A DNA stretch of 64,000 nt from Eisenbergiella tayi (lineage in GTDB: Bacteria; Bacillota; Clostridia; Lachnospirales; Lachnospiraceae): contig NZ_MPDJ01000008.1 of assembly GCF_001881565.1 (NCBI RefSeq), positions 62,001-126,000 on the forward strand, read 5' to 3'. Positions 43,574-53,744 of the stretch are shown here, piece after piece. The translations under genes were made by a program, and so were the position numbers. Each line of letters opens with the position of its first letter. Position 1 is the first letter of the stretch. The notes beneath the pieces were generated by a model, which was not told the DNA's origin, searched no databases, and worked only from the letters and a program-made list of their open reading frames with translations.

Positions 43574-45082
43574 GTGATTACATTATACATCAATGAAAAT
43601 AAAAAAATGGGCCATATCAATCCGGAAATCTATGGACATTTCAGCGAACATCTGGGAAGATGTATTTATGAAGGCCTTTATGTGGGAGAAAATTCCGAAA
43701 TACCCAATGTCAACGGCATGCGCACCGATGTGGTGGAGGCTCTGAAGGAATTAAAGGTTCCGGTACTGCGCTGGCCGGGAGGCTGTTTTGCGGATGAATA
43801 CCATTGGAAGGATGGTGTGGGGCCTAAAGATAAGAGAAAGAAAATGGTCAACACCAACTGGGGAGGCGTGACGGAGGACAACAGCTTCGGTACGCATGAG
43901 TTTTTCGAGCTGTGCGAGCAGCTGGGCTGCAAGACCTATGTGAATGGAAATGTGGGAAGCGGCACGGTGCAGGAAATGAGCGAATGGGTGGAATACATGA
44001 CCCTGGACGGCGTTTCCCCCATGGCGGACTGGCGCCGTGAAAACGGCAGGGAAAAGCCCTGGAAGGTGGATTATTTCGGCGTGGGCAACGAAAACTGGGG
44101 CTGCGGCGGCAATATGACCCCGGATTATTACGCCCACCTTTACCGCAGATATCAGACATATATCCGCTGCTATGACAAGAATGCCCCCATATTCAAAATC
44201 TGCGGCGGAGCCAATGCGGATGACTATGAATGGACGGATGTGGTGCTGAGGGAATGCTTCAGAAATCCTGCGCCCCCGGAGGCACACGGCTTTATGGATG
44301 GCTTGTCCGTCCACTATTATGCCGGGGTGGAAAAAGGAATCCATAAGGGAAGCGCCACAGACTTCGACGAGGCAGTCTGGTTTAATACTCTTGCAAGGGC
44401 TCTTTATATAGAAGAAGTCCTTACACGCCACAGCACCATTATGGATACATATGACCCGGAAAAGAAAATCGGGATGATGGTGGATGAATGGGGATGCTGG
44501 CATGATGTGGAGCCGGGTACGAATCCGGGCTTCCTGTACCAGCAGAATACCATGAGGGATGCCCTGACGGCAGGAGTTTCCCTGAATATTTTCAACAAGC
44601 ACTGCGACCGGATCAAGATGGCCTGTATTGCACAGATCGTAAATGTGCTCCAGTCCGTGATCCTGACGGAGGGAAAGAAAATGCTCCTGACGCCGACCTA
44701 CCATGTATTCCATATGTATAAGCATCATCAGGATGCGGAGCTTGTGGAAAGCTGGCTGGAAGGGGCGGGAAAAATCGGCCTGAAGGAACAGGAGATGGTG
44801 CCTGACGTGCAGGAATCCGTTTCGGTGGATAAGGACGGTGTTCTGACAATTACCCTGAATAATCTGTCCCCGGAGGAAGACAGACAGATAGAAGTGGTTC
44901 TGACAAAGAAAGAGCCCTCCCGCATAGAAGCCAAAATTGTGCGCGGAAGGATGCAGTCCTATAATACCTTTGAAGAGCCGGAACAGGTAAAGGAAGAAGC
45001 GTTTACGCAGATACAGGTGACGGACAGAGGGCTTTCGTTCACGATGCCTGCATGCAGCGTAATGATGATAAGAGTGAAGTGA
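43574..45082 (+). CDS. GH51 alpha-L-arabinofuranosidase, short bacterial type
   Basis: This 502-residue enzyme removes arabinofuranosyl side groups from arabinoxylan or arabinan oligosaccharides in the cytoplasm. It has a barrel with acid/base E173 (GNENWG) and nucleophile E305 (VDEWGCW), and a C-terminal beta-sandwich. The start HINPEIYGHFSEHLGRCIYEG is the family signature. It starts with GTG 43574, with AGGAG upstream and a 20-base gap to the GH10 fusion. The second GH51 of the operon is of a different, longer type. Confidence 0.95.
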   Translation: MITLYINENKKMGHINPEIYGHFSEHLGRCIYEGLYVGENSEIPNVNGMRTDVVEALKELKVPVLRWPGGCFADEYHWKDGVGPKDKRKKMVNTNWGGVTEDNSFGTHEFFELCEQLGCKTYVNGNVGSGTVQEMSEWVEYMTLDGVSPMADWRRENGREKPWKVDYFGVGNENWGCGGNMTPDYYAHLYRRYQTYIRCYDKNAPIFKICGGANADDYEWTDVVLRECFRNPAPPEAHGFMDGLSVHYYAGVEKGIHKGSATDFDEAVWFNTLARALYIEEVLTRHSTIMDTYDPEKKIGMMVDEWGCWHDVEPGTNPGFLYQQNTMRDALTAGVSLNIFNKHCDRIKMACIAQIVNVLQSVILTEGKKMLLTPTYHVFHMYKHHQDAELVESWLEGAGKIGLKEQEMVPDVQESVSVDKDGVLTITLNNLSPEEDRQIEVVLTKKEPSRIEAKIVRGRMQSYNTFEEPEQVKEEAFTQIQVTDRGLSFTMPACSVMMIRVK

Positions 45083-45095
45083 GAAAGGAGACAAT

Positions 45096-46598
45096 ATGCT
45101 GAAAGTAGTAAAAACGGAAAACGGTCTGGTCAGGGGTATCCCGGCGGCGGATCCCCGGGTGATATCCTTCAAGGGAATTCCTTTTGCCGCACCTCCGACG
45201 GGTGATTTGCGCTGGAGAGCGCCCCAGCCCGCAGCGGACTGGGACGGCGTCAGGGACTGCCTGGAGTTTGCGCCCATTTCCATGCAGAGCATACCGGGAC
45301 TGGATGAAACGAACATCTATACAAGAGAATGGAATGTGGATCCCTCCATCCCCATGAACGAGGACTGCCTGTACCTGAATGTATGGACGCCTGCAGTGAG
45401 CACAGAGGATAAGCTTCCTGTTTATGTATGGTATTTCGGCGGCGGCCTCCAGTGGGGCAATCCTGCGGAAATGGAATTTGACGGGGAACGGCTGGCACGC
45501 AGGGGAATCGTGGTGGTGACGGTAAATTACCGGCTGAACGTATTCGGCTTCCTCACCCACCCTCAGCTGTGGGAGGAAAACCCGGAAGCTCCGGCGAACT
45601 TCGGCAACCTGGATCAGCAGTACGGCCTTTTCTGGACAAAACGCAATATCGCAGCTTTCGGAGGCGATCCGGACAATATCACCATAGGAGGACAGTCGGC
45701 AGGGGGCGGCAGCGTGCTGGCTCAGTTGAATTGTCAGGGAAATCAGGGCTATATTCAGAAGGCTATTGTTGAGAGCGGGATTTTCTATGATCCCTTCCAG
45801 GACCGTATGCGGTTCACAAAAGAAGAATTACTGGAGCAGGGAAAACTCTTTTTTGCTTTCCTCGGCGTGGAAACACTGGAAGAAGCCAGGGCGCTTCCCG
45901 CAGAATTCATCCGTGATAAAAACAATGCCTTCGGCGCGTTCTGGGGAACCATCCCGGACGGCGTATACCAGACCGATACCTACTGGAACAATATGAAAGC
46001 GGGAAAATTGCTGGATGTGCCGATCATGACTGGCTTCACCAACAACGAATTTTTCACGGCGCCCCAGGCGGAGGATCCGGATGCCCTGAAAAAGGAAGCG
46101 GAAGAAAAATTCGGAGACCGTGCGCAGGAATATCTGGATTTGATCCATGCGAAGGATGGACTGGAAGCAGCCAAAGAAAACGGCTTTGTCAGTTCCGTGG
46201 AGCTGGGAATCCGCAGGATGTGCAGCCTGCTGGAAAAGGCAGGGGCCAAGCAGCCCTGTTATGTATACGAATTCGGCCCTGAGATACCCGGGGAAGACAA
46301 TCCGGGAGCCTTCCATTCTTCGGATTTATGGTTTTTCTTTGAAACCCTGGCGAAATGCTGGAGGCCTTTTACCGGAAAGCATTATGACCTCGCCCGGCAG
46401 ATGTGCAATTACTGGGCGGAGTTTATAAAAAAGGGAGATCCTAACGGCGCGGACGCGGACGGGACTCCTATGGAAAAATGGGAAGCTTTTCTGGAAGAGA
46501 AGCCTGCTGTGATGACCTTTTTTGACAGCCCCAGGGCACAGGTGAAGCCGGAAGACGAAGTGACGGCGTTTTTGATGGATGTTACAGCACGAGAATGA
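45096..46598 (+). CDS. Type B carboxylesterase
   Basis: This 500-residue alpha/beta-hydrolase has the type B start (GLVRGIPAADPRVISFKGIPFAAPP), NEDCLYLNVW, an oxyanion-hole YFGGGLQ variant and the nucleophile serine in GGQSAGGGS. The family hydrolyses ester bonds. In this operon, removal of acetyl or feruloyl groups from imported xylan fragments is likely. No signal peptide. It starts 13 bases after the GH51 gene. A second, incomplete member of the family lies at 63071. Confidence 0.92.
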   Translation: MLKVVKTENGLVRGIPAADPRVISFKGIPFAAPPTGDLRWRAPQPAADWDGVRDCLEFAPISMQSIPGLDETNIYTREWNVDPSIPMNEDCLYLNVWTPAVSTEDKLPVYVWYFGGGLQWGNPAEMEFDGERLARRGIVVVTVNYRLNVFGFLTHPQLWEENPEAPANFGNLDQQYGLFWTKRNIAAFGGDPDNITIGGQSAGGGSVLAQLNCQGNQGYIQKAIVESGIFYDPFQDRMRFTKEELLEQGKLFFAFLGVETLEEARALPAEFIRDKNNAFGAFWGTIPDGVYQTDTYWNNMKAGKLLDVPIMTGFTNNEFFTAPQAEDPDALKKEAEEKFGDRAQEYLDLIHAKDGLEAAKENGFVSSVELGIRRMCSLLEKAGAKQPCYVYEFGPEIPGEDNPGAFHSSDLWFFFETLAKCWRPFTGKHYDLARQMCNYWAEFIKKGDPNGADADGTPMEKWEAFLEEKPAVMTFFDSPRAQVKPEDEVTAFLMDVTARE

Positions 46599-46629
46599 GA
46601 GGAAAGAGGACGGAAAGGAAAGAATCGGC

Positions 46630-48276
46630 ATGGGAGTAGATTTTGCGGAGAAGAGCGCCAGAATTATGGTATACACAAGAAAAACGGATGAGAGGTTATA
46701 TCCGGACGGACTGGCGCGCAGCATTCACCTGGCATACAGCAGGGATGGAGAGAATTATGAGGCCATGAATGGAAACTACGGTATTCTGTTTGCGGAGGGG
46801 ACATTGGATAAAAAGGATACCATATGCCCCAAAGGGGTGGAGGCTCCCAGGGTTTTCCCCATGCCTGGGGGAGGTTTTGGAATTACGGCTTCCCGTGTGA
46901 ATGAAAACGGAAGTGCGGATGAAGAGAGTGAAGGAAGACTTCTGCTGTGGACCACGGATGATTTCATTGCGTTCAGGGAAATGGGGTTTGCAGATCCCGG
47001 GCAGCTGCCGGAAGGCGCCCAGGCGGGAAATACGGTGGAGGTAAGCCGCAGCCTGTGTGACAGGGCGGCCCTTCACTGGAGCAGGCTTTCTTCCGTTGCC
47101 GTGCATGTGCCGGATAAGATACCGGCACATGATGCGGAAGCTGTGGAAAAGATAAAGGCGACCGTTGTGTATTCGGATGGTTCTACCGCACAGAAACGTG
47201 TCCGCTGGGATGTGGGGAAAATTGATTTCGGCAGGAAGGGAACCTGCCGGATTGCCGGAACTGTAATAAATGAGCAGTATGCCTTTCCCCTTGCCTGTGG
47301 ATTCGGAGATCCGGTAGTTTTCCCGTGGGAAGGCCGGTACTATTATATATCAACGAATGACAATCTGAATGATGTGGGGTTCTATGTGAGGGAAGCCGGG
47401 ACTGTGGCCGATCTTTTTAAAGAGGATGTGAAACAGCACCTGATTCTCGATCTGGATGAGGAACGGGGGCTGGTACAGACCTTCTGGGCGCCGGAATTCC
47501 ATGTGATTGGCGGAGAGCTTTACATACTGTTTGCGGTAAGCGGCACACAGTGGGGGCCGCAGTGCCACCTCATGAAGCTGAAAAAAGGCGGCAGCCTGAC
47601 GGATGCGGGCAGCTGGGAGGATCCGATCCGGATCCGGAGAAAGGACGGAAGCTGGCTGGCGCAGGACGGTATCACGCTGGACATGACCTATCTGAAATCG
47701 GGAGACTGTTCCTATGTGGTCTGGTCCTACCGAAGGGGAATCGGTACCGAATATGATTCAGGCTCCATGCTGTATATTGCCCGGGTGGATGAAGCAGAAC
47801 CCTGGCGGCTTACAAGCGATCCTGTCCTGCTCACCCGCCCTCTTTATGGCTGGGAGAATGTGAGCCATACTATCAACAACGAAGGGCCTTATGCTTTTAC
47901 GGCCAACGGCAGAATCTATCTGACCTATTCCGGAGGCGCGGCCAACGGTTACACCTATGTGCTGGGTCTGCTTACGGCGGAAGACGGAGCCGATCTGCTG
48001 GATAAATCGGCATGGCACAAACGCGGCACCCCGGTTTTATCCTTTTATTCCGTAGAGGGAGAATACGGTCCCGGCCATAATTCCTTTTTTACGGACTCCG
48101 AAGGGAATCTGATGATCGCATACCATGCGGAAACATCACCGGACAGTACTCTCCGCTGCGACGGCATCAGGCGGGTGCATTTTGACATAAACGGCGATCC
48201 GGTGTTTGATATGTCTGCAGAACGGGATTTGGATCCCGGCCTTGCGCATGTGGAAATGGATGTGGAAGTGTGCTGA
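46630..48276 (+). CDS. GH43 family glycosidase with N-terminal propeller half and Ig-like insert
   Basis: This 548-residue protein has a C-terminal GH43 five-bladed propeller (about 215-545) with acidic residues in FGDPVVFP, ITLDMTYL and NNEGPYAF, and the WAPEFH motif. It precedes this with two added parts: residues about 10-130 that look like propeller blades (IHLAYSRDGENYEAM, PRVFPMPGGGFGITASRV) and residues about 155-215 that match a bacterial Ig-like fold (IKATVVYSDGSTAQKRVRWD). Arabinofuranosidase or xylosidase activity is likely. I start it at ATG 46630. The longer frame from 46579 overlaps the esterase. Confidence 0.87.
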   Translation: MGVDFAEKSARIMVYTRKTDERLYPDGLARSIHLAYSRDGENYEAMNGNYGILFAEGTLDKKDTICPKGVEAPRVFPMPGGGFGITASRVNENGSADEESEGRLLLWTTDDFIAFREMGFADPGQLPEGAQAGNTVEVSRSLCDRAALHWSRLSSVAVHVPDKIPAHDAEAVEKIKATVVYSDGSTAQKRVRWDVGKIDFGRKGTCRIAGTVINEQYAFPLACGFGDPVVFPWEGRYYYISTNDNLNDVGFYVREAGTVADLFKEDVKQHLILDLDEERGLVQTFWAPEFHVIGGELYILFAVSGTQWGPQCHLMKLKKGGSLTDAGSWEDPIRIRRKDGSWLAQDGITLDMTYLKSGDCSYVVWSYRRGIGTEYDSGSMLYIARVDEAEPWRLTSDPVLLTRPLYGWENVSHTINNEGPYAFTANGRIYLTYSGGAANGYTYVLGLLTAEDGADLLDKSAWHKRGTPVLSFYSVEGEYGPGHNSFFTDSEGNLMIAYHAETSPDSTLRCDGIRRVHFDINGDPVFDMSAERDLDPGLAHVEMDVEVC

Positions 48277-48314
48277 GGCACAAATAGAACAGACAGTAAG
48301 AAGGGGGGATAAGC

Positions 48315-49496
48315 TTGCATATCACAGAAGGGAAAACAGATTGTCTGCCGGAAGAAACCGGTTATCATTCCGGACGTATCCTTGCTTTAGATGAGCATTT
48401 TGCCCGGATGATGGAAAGAGGGGAAATAGAGGGCGCGGCCTACTGTATTTCAAAAAACGGGAAAGTGATTGCAGAAAAGGGGATGGGGCTGGCCCATTAT
48501 TATGATCATAATGATTCCATGCGGCCGGATACGATACATGGAATCGCATCCATTACCAAAACCTTTACGGCAGCGGCATTGATGAAGCTGGTGGAGGATG
48601 GTTATACCAGGCTTGATGTGAAGGTGGGGGATATTCTGCCCCAGTTTGCCAGAGAGCCGTTCGACGGGATTAATCTGTTTCATTTGCTGACCCATACTTC
48701 GGGGCTTCAGCCGGATGCGGGATGTTTTCCGAATCCCTATTTTGCCCCGGTATGGAGATATATGGAGGAAGCGGCAAAAGAATGGAAGCCGGGAGAAGAA
48801 TTTGACTGGCTTACGCCTTCCATGTCCTGCGGCATGAGAAGAAAACCGGGAGAAGAATGGCAGTATTGCAGTTATGGTTTTGTTGTGCTGGGGGCAGTGA
48901 TAGAAAAAATCAGCGGAGTAATGGCGGAAAAATACATTTATGATAATATCCTTTCTCCGTTGGGAATGAAGGACACTTTCTTTCTGCCTGCGGATTCGGA
49001 GAGACTGAAAAGAATCCATGTGACTGACGAAGAGGATAAAGAAGATATAAAAAGTGCGGTAAAAGGGGAGAAACAAAGTTTATCATCCTGGATGGATTAC
49101 ATTCCCAATACGGGAGGCGGGCTTTTTTCCACACCGGGAGATTTGATCCGTTTCGCAAATATGATGCTTGGAATGGGGCAGCTTGACGGAAAAAGGATTC
49201 TGGGAAGAAAAACGGTGGAAAAGATGACTTCTTCTGTTCTTGCCCGTACTCCGGATTACTGCTGGGGTGCAGAGGAACCGGACAGGAAATACGGGATAGG
49301 TTTTGACAGAAGAGAAGGCCCTGGTTTTCTTTATTCAAAAGGCACCTATATGCATGAAGGGGCAGGCTCCTGTTCTCTGGTGATTGATCCGGCAGAACAG
49401 CTTGCCGCGGCATGGTTTGTTCCGTTCCGTCCCGGAGAGTGGTATGCGGATGGGCTGTGGAATGTGAGCAATATTATCTGGTCGGGGCTGATATAA
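48315..49496 (+). CDS. Serine beta-lactamase-fold hydrolase (family VIII esterase-like)
   Basis: This 393-residue protein has the class C beta-lactamase/penicillin-binding fold with SITK (Ser-x-x-Lys nucleophile) and a tyrosine motif in QYCSYGFVVLG where the usual Asn is Ser. Operon position with xylan enzymes, and no signal peptide, favour a cytoplasmic esterase (for example deacetylase) over antibiotic resistance or wall work. It starts with TTG 48315, 7 bases after GGGGGG. Confidence 0.85.
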   Translation: MHITEGKTDCLPEETGYHSGRILALDEHFARMMERGEIEGAAYCISKNGKVIAEKGMGLAHYYDHNDSMRPDTIHGIASITKTFTAAALMKLVEDGYTRLDVKVGDILPQFAREPFDGINLFHLLTHTSGLQPDAGCFPNPYFAPVWRYMEEAAKEWKPGEEFDWLTPSMSCGMRRKPGEEWQYCSYGFVVLGAVIEKISGVMAEKYIYDNILSPLGMKDTFFLPADSERLKRIHVTDEEDKEDIKSAVKGEKQSLSSWMDYIPNTGGGLFSTPGDLIRFANMMLGMGQLDGKRILGRKTVEKMTSSVLARTPDYCWGAEEPDRKYGIGFDRREGPGFLYSKGTYMHEGAGSCSLVIDPAEQLAAAWFVPFRPGEWYADGLWNVSNIIWSGLI

Positions 49497-49525
49497 ACAG
49501 GTTTGTTAAAGAAAAGGAGAATCGT

Positions 49526-51055
49526 ATGATGCAGGAAAAAAAGTATACTGTTGAAAAAGATACAAAAATACCGTTCCATAATAATGTGGCCTACTGCATA
49601 GGAACAGGCCGCATGGGGCTTGCCCTGCAGAAGGAGTATCAGGAGCAGCTGGCTTACGTACAGGAGGAGATCGGATTTTCCCACATCCGCGGCCACGGCC
49701 TGTTTTCGGATGATATGGCTATTTATCAGGAGTACACGGATGAAAACGGGATAAAGCATGCGGAATATAATTTTACCTATCTGGATCTGGTGATGGACAG
49801 CTATCTGAGCCTGAATATACGCCCTTTTCTGGAGCTGGGCTTCATGCCGGACAAGATGGCTTCCGGGAAACAGACGGTATTCTACTGGAAGGGGAATGTG
49901 ACGCCTCCGGAAAGCTACGATGCCTGGTGCTCACTGGTACAGGCGACTCTGCGCCATCTGATGGAACGCTACGGGGAACAGGAAGTGGTGCAATGGCCCA
50001 TAGAGGTATGGAACGAGCCTAACCTTCCCGGATTCTGGAAGGATGCGGATATGGAGGAATACTTTAAGCTGTTTGCCCTGACCTTTGCGGCGATTAAAGA
50101 AGTGGATGAACGCTTCCGTGTGGGCGGCCCCGCCATCTGCGGCGTGGAGGATGAAAAGTGGATCCGCTGCTTCCTGGAATTCTGCCGGAAAGAAAGCATA
50201 CCTGTGGATTTTGTGACCCGCCATCACTATACAACAGAGGTGCCGGAGAATGTGGGCCACTATGGATATGTGAAGCTGCGGGAGCCGGAAGAAGGATATG
50301 CCAACCTTCAGACGACCAGGGATATTATCGACAGCTTTGAGGAATTTAAGGGGATGGAAATCCATATTACGGAATTCAATACTTCCTATATTCCCAATTG
50401 CCCGCTGCATGATACCAATCAGAACGCGGCTTATATCGCAGGACAGCTGTCACGGCTGGGAGATATGAACGAATCCTATTCCTACTGGACCTTCGGTGAT
50501 ATTTTCGAGGAACAGGGCGTTCCTTTTACACCCTTCCACGGCGGCTTCGGGCTTGTGGCAAACGGCGGCATCCCCAAACCTACCTTCTGGACCTTCAAGT
50601 TTTTTGCCGATCTGCAGGGAACCTGTGTGCACCGTACGGATGAAGCGGTTATTGTGAGAAAAGAAGACGGCAGCTACAGAGGGATTGTATGGAATATGAC
50701 AATGGACGGCACCGGAGAGGATATCTGCCGCAGTTTCCGTCTTCCCATGGAAGGGATTCCTTCCGGGGAAAAAGGGGAATGCTGCATTCTCACAAAGACA
50801 GTGGATGAAGTGACCTGCAACCCGCTGAAGCTCTGGCATGCCATGGGCGAGCCCTCCAGCCTTTCCGAAGAACAGAAGAAGCTGCTGAAGGAAGGGGCGA
50901 GGCCTCTTGTGGAAGCACAGAGAAAGGAACTGGAAGACGGAATGGCCGATGTCTGCCTTACGGTGCGGGAAAACGGAGTGGTTTATTTTGAGGTATCCCC
51001 GGTGAAGGCCGGAGGGGACAGAGGCTATTGCTATAAGAGAGTGGTCGGAAAATAA
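49526..51055 (+). CDS. GH39 beta-xylosidase
   Basis: This 509-residue enzyme has a barrel with acid/base E164 (EVWNEPNLPGFW) and nucleophile E283 (HITEFNTSY), close to positions 160 and 277 that I recall in the Thermoanaerobacterium enzyme. It should cleave xylobiose and short xylo-oligomers to xylose in the cytoplasm. I start it at ATG 49526 after AAAAGGAG, since the longer frame from 49412 runs into the preceding gene. Sixth gene of the operon. With GH8 and the GH120-like domain it gives three possible routes to xylose. Confidence 0.94.
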   Translation: MMQEKKYTVEKDTKIPFHNNVAYCIGTGRMGLALQKEYQEQLAYVQEEIGFSHIRGHGLFSDDMAIYQEYTDENGIKHAEYNFTYLDLVMDSYLSLNIRPFLELGFMPDKMASGKQTVFYWKGNVTPPESYDAWCSLVQATLRHLMERYGEQEVVQWPIEVWNEPNLPGFWKDADMEEYFKLFALTFAAIKEVDERFRVGGPAICGVEDEKWIRCFLEFCRKESIPVDFVTRHHYTTEVPENVGHYGYVKLREPEEGYANLQTTRDIIDSFEEFKGMEIHITEFNTSYIPNCPLHDTNQNAAYIAGQLSRLGDMNESYSYWTFGDIFEEQGVPFTPFHGGFGLVANGGIPKPTFWTFKFFADLQGTCVHRTDEAVIVRKEDGSYRGIVWNMTMDGTGEDICRSFRLPMEGIPSGEKGECCILTKTVDEVTCNPLKLWHAMGEPSSLSEEQKKLLKEGARPLVEAQRKELEDGMADVCLTVRENGVVYFEVSPVKAGGDRGYCYKRVVGK

Positions 51056-51081
51056 GTGAATATTGGCAAAGGCGGGTTACT

Positions 51082-53547
51082 ATGAGCAGAATAACGATAC
51101 GTACAGAAAATAAAAAATTCCCTGTCGCCCCGAATCTGTATGGCATTTTCTTTGAAGATATCAACAGAGCGGGTGACGGAGGCTTATATCCTGAGATGCT
51201 CAGAAACAGATCCTTTGAAGATTCCATCGAACCAAAGGACTGCCATACGGAGCAGGACGGTTATGCACTGGTTACCAGGGCAGGCTGGAGAGATGAGTTT
51301 AATCACGGAGAAGGGCTTTCCCGATGGATCAGAAAGAATCAGACGCCCTATACCCCTGTCCCTGCCTGGTATACCCAACAGGCGGTGATGCGCCTGGAAC
51401 GGGAGGATACCCTGAACAAACACAGGCAGGCCGCCCTTTCCGCTGCCTTTGAAAAGGGCGGAAAACTATATAATACAGGCTTTAACGGGATTTCCCTGAA
51501 AGCCGGAGAAACATATTCTTTTTATATGTTTGCGAAAACAGAACATCCGGTCAGCGTAAGAGTCTGCGCTGAGGATGATTCCCATGTGTACGGCAGTATG
51601 GATTTCCTGCTGGAGGGCACAGGGTACATGCGCTATGACGGCAGCTTTGCGGCAGACAGGGACGGCGATAATGCCAGGCTCTCCATCTGCTGCCCGGAGG
51701 GCGGTGAAATAAGCCTTGGCTTCTGTTCCCTGATGCCGCAGGACACGTATATGGGGCATGGACTGAGGAAGGATCTGGCGGAAAAGCTGAAGGCCCTGAA
51801 CCCGCGGTTCCTGCGGTTCCCGGGCGGCTGTATTGTGGAAGGCTTTTCCCCGGAAACAGCCATGCGGTTCAGAAATGTGATAGGGCCGGTATGGGAACGC
51901 CCCGGCCATCAGCTGATGTGGCATTACCGCAGCTATAACGGCCTGGGATTTCATGAATATCTGCAGCTGTGCGAGGATCTTGACATGGAACCCCTGTATG
52001 TGTGCAACTGCGGCATGACCTGCCAGGGAAGAGCGCCTGTGCTGTTTGAAGGAGAAGAACTGGAGGATATGCTGCAGGATACACTGGATGCCATAGAATA
52101 TGCTGTGGGCGGCAAAGACACGGTATGGGGAAGCCTGCGGGCTCAAATGGGCCATCCGGAGCCGTTCCGGATGAACTATATCGAAATCGGAAATGAAAAC
52201 TTCGGATCTGATTATGAAATGCGGTATCGGAAGTTCTTTGATACCATAAGAGCCAGATATCCCAACATCCGCCTGATTGCCAATACACACCTGGAGAAGC
52301 AGGGGATTCCCGCAGATATCGTAGATGAGCATTTTTACAGTACCGCCGAATTTTTTGCTGAAAACATCCATTATTACGACGGCTATGACAGAAAAGGCCC
52401 GGGTATTTTCCTGGGAGAGCTGGCAGTGGTCCGCGGATGGGTGGGACAGCTGTATGGCGCGCTGGGGGAAGCGGCTTTCCTGATAGGAATGGAACGCAAC
52501 CAGGATGTGGTGGAGTTGGCTTCCTATGCCCCTCTTCTGGAAAATGTAAATTATAATGCATGGTTTCCGAACCTGATTCGTTTTAATAACAGGGAAAGCA
52601 TGGCGATTCCTACCTATTATGTCTGGAAAATGTTTGGCAACAGCCGCGGTGAAAACGTGGTGGAGGCAGAGGAGGAAACCGGGATTTTGTACCGTCCGGT
52701 AAAGGGAATGGCTTCACTCATGGGGCCGTCCGGGCTTCGGTACAAAAATGCGTCATGGAATGGCCGGCCTGTTGGGATCAGCCATAAACTGATGGGGAGA
52801 ATCGAGGAAAAAGACGGTGTATTCCGTATCCTTCCGCCGGATCAGGAACAGCGTGAAGAAGCGGGAAAGCTTTACGGGGTGGATCCGGAAAGGGTATTTG
52901 CCGTATTTGGAGAAGAAGATGTCACAAGCGGAGCTTTTGATATTGAGATCTATGCTGAGGAAGGGAAGGAAATCAGTCTTGGCATATACAGCAGCCGTAT
53001 GCCGAAAGAGGTATATGTGGCGGACGAAACCCATCCTCCCAAAGAATGGAATGCGGCGAATGTGAAGCCTTTTGTGTGGAGTCTGGAAAATGGTATCAGT
53101 TCCTTCCGGGAACAGGCTTATCCGGAGGACAAATATCTGGATAAAGAACGTTTGGTGCAGCTTCAATACGGACAGTTCAACCGGTTCCGGTATGAGGCTG
53201 ACGGGAAAAGCATGAAGCTTTACGTGAATGGAGAATGTATCCATGAAGCGGCGGTTCCCAGCTTCCCGGCAATGGCTTGCGCAGTCAGTGATTCTTCAAC
53301 GGAGGTGATTGTAAAAATCGTGAATTTTTCACCGGAAGAGGATGAGGTGGAAATCTCTCTGGACTGTGCGGTGGAAACGGATTACAAGGCAGTGGTGCTT
53401 ACCGGGGAGAAGCAGGCGGAAAACAGCTTTGAGGAACCGGAGCGGGTGCGTGATGAGGAACGGCTTCTTTCCGGAGCGGCGGAGCAATTTATTTACAGGG
53501 CGCCGGGATATTCGGTGAATGTGCTTCGGATTGGTAAGAAAAAATAG
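51082..53547 (+). CDS. GH51 alpha-L-arabinofuranosidase, long type with N-terminal carbohydrate-binding-like domain
   Basis: This 821-residue enzyme starts with LYGIFFEDINRAGDGGLYPE, the signature of the long GH51 branch, followed by a jelly-roll insert resembling CBM4_9 (about 50-225). The barrel carries E372 (GNENFG) as acid/base and probably E446 (FLGELAV) as nucleophile, then a C-terminal beta-sandwich. It differs strongly from the shorter GH51 of the same operon and may attack a different arabinosyl linkage. No signal peptide. Last gene of the operon, ended by a terminator. Confidence 0.92.
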   Translation: MSRITIRTENKKFPVAPNLYGIFFEDINRAGDGGLYPEMLRNRSFEDSIEPKDCHTEQDGYALVTRAGWRDEFNHGEGLSRWIRKNQTPYTPVPAWYTQQAVMRLEREDTLNKHRQAALSAAFEKGGKLYNTGFNGISLKAGETYSFYMFAKTEHPVSVRVCAEDDSHVYGSMDFLLEGTGYMRYDGSFAADRDGDNARLSICCPEGGEISLGFCSLMPQDTYMGHGLRKDLAEKLKALNPRFLRFPGGCIVEGFSPETAMRFRNVIGPVWERPGHQLMWHYRSYNGLGFHEYLQLCEDLDMEPLYVCNCGMTCQGRAPVLFEGEELEDMLQDTLDAIEYAVGGKDTVWGSLRAQMGHPEPFRMNYIEIGNENFGSDYEMRYRKFFDTIRARYPNIRLIANTHLEKQGIPADIVDEHFYSTAEFFAENIHYYDGYDRKGPGIFLGELAVVRGWVGQLYGALGEAAFLIGMERNQDVVELASYAPLLENVNYNAWFPNLIRFNNRESMAIPTYYVWKMFGNSRGENVVEAEEETGILYRPVKGMASLMGPSGLRYKNASWNGRPVGISHKLMGRIEEKDGVFRILPPDQEQREEAGKLYGVDPERVFAVFGEEDVTSGAFDIEIYAEEGKEISLGIYSSRMPKEVYVADETHPPKEWNAANVKPFVWSLENGISSFREQAYPEDKYLDKERLVQLQYGQFNRFRYEADGKSMKLYVNGECIHEAAVPSFPAMACAVSDSSTEVIVKIVNFSPEEDEVEISLDCAVETDYKAVVLTGEKQAENSFEEPERVRDEERLLSGAAEQFIYRAPGYSVNVLRIGKKK

Positions 53548-53557
53548 AGAGTGAATT

Positions 53558-53596
53558 ATGGCATAACTGGTATGATATACCGGCTATGCCATTTTT
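53558..53596 (+). terminator. Terminator of the xylanolytic operon
   Basis: ATGGCATA pairs with TATGCCAT. One mismatch and an inner CTGGTAT/ATACCGG stem follow, and five T residues end it. Confidence 0.8.
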
Positions 53597-53654
53597 ATAC
53601 TGTTTTTATAAGAAAACAGGATATGATACTATAAAAGTGTATTAAGATCAAAAA

Positions 53655-53708
53655 GTGACAGAAATGTACTAAAAAGTGCAAGCAATAAAAATTAAAATAT
53701 TGGATAAT
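53655..53708 (+). promoter_or_regulatory. Two-box activator promoter of the fourth binding-protein gene
   Basis: GTGACA at 53655 and GTGCAAG at 53676 are half-sites exactly 21 bases apart, and GATAAT (53703-53708) begins 27 bases after the second. No normal -35 is present. The same boxes with the same two spacings recur at 59405. This fits an AraC-type activator bound on one DNA face. Confidence 0.65.
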
Positions 53709-53744
53709 GTGTCTATCAGCAAAACACTATTAAGGGAGGTAGCT

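Noticed and set aside
43751..45316. Long minus-strand open frame (521 codons) opposite the GH51 and esterase genes
   Set aside because: Both plus-strand genes have intact catalytic motifs. The antisense frame has no domain signature or ribosome site.
48315..49496. Calling the beta-lactamase-fold gene an antibiotic-resistance gene
   Set aside because: It has no signal peptide, the tyrosine motif lacks the usual Asn, and it sits in a xylan operon. An esterase role is more likely.
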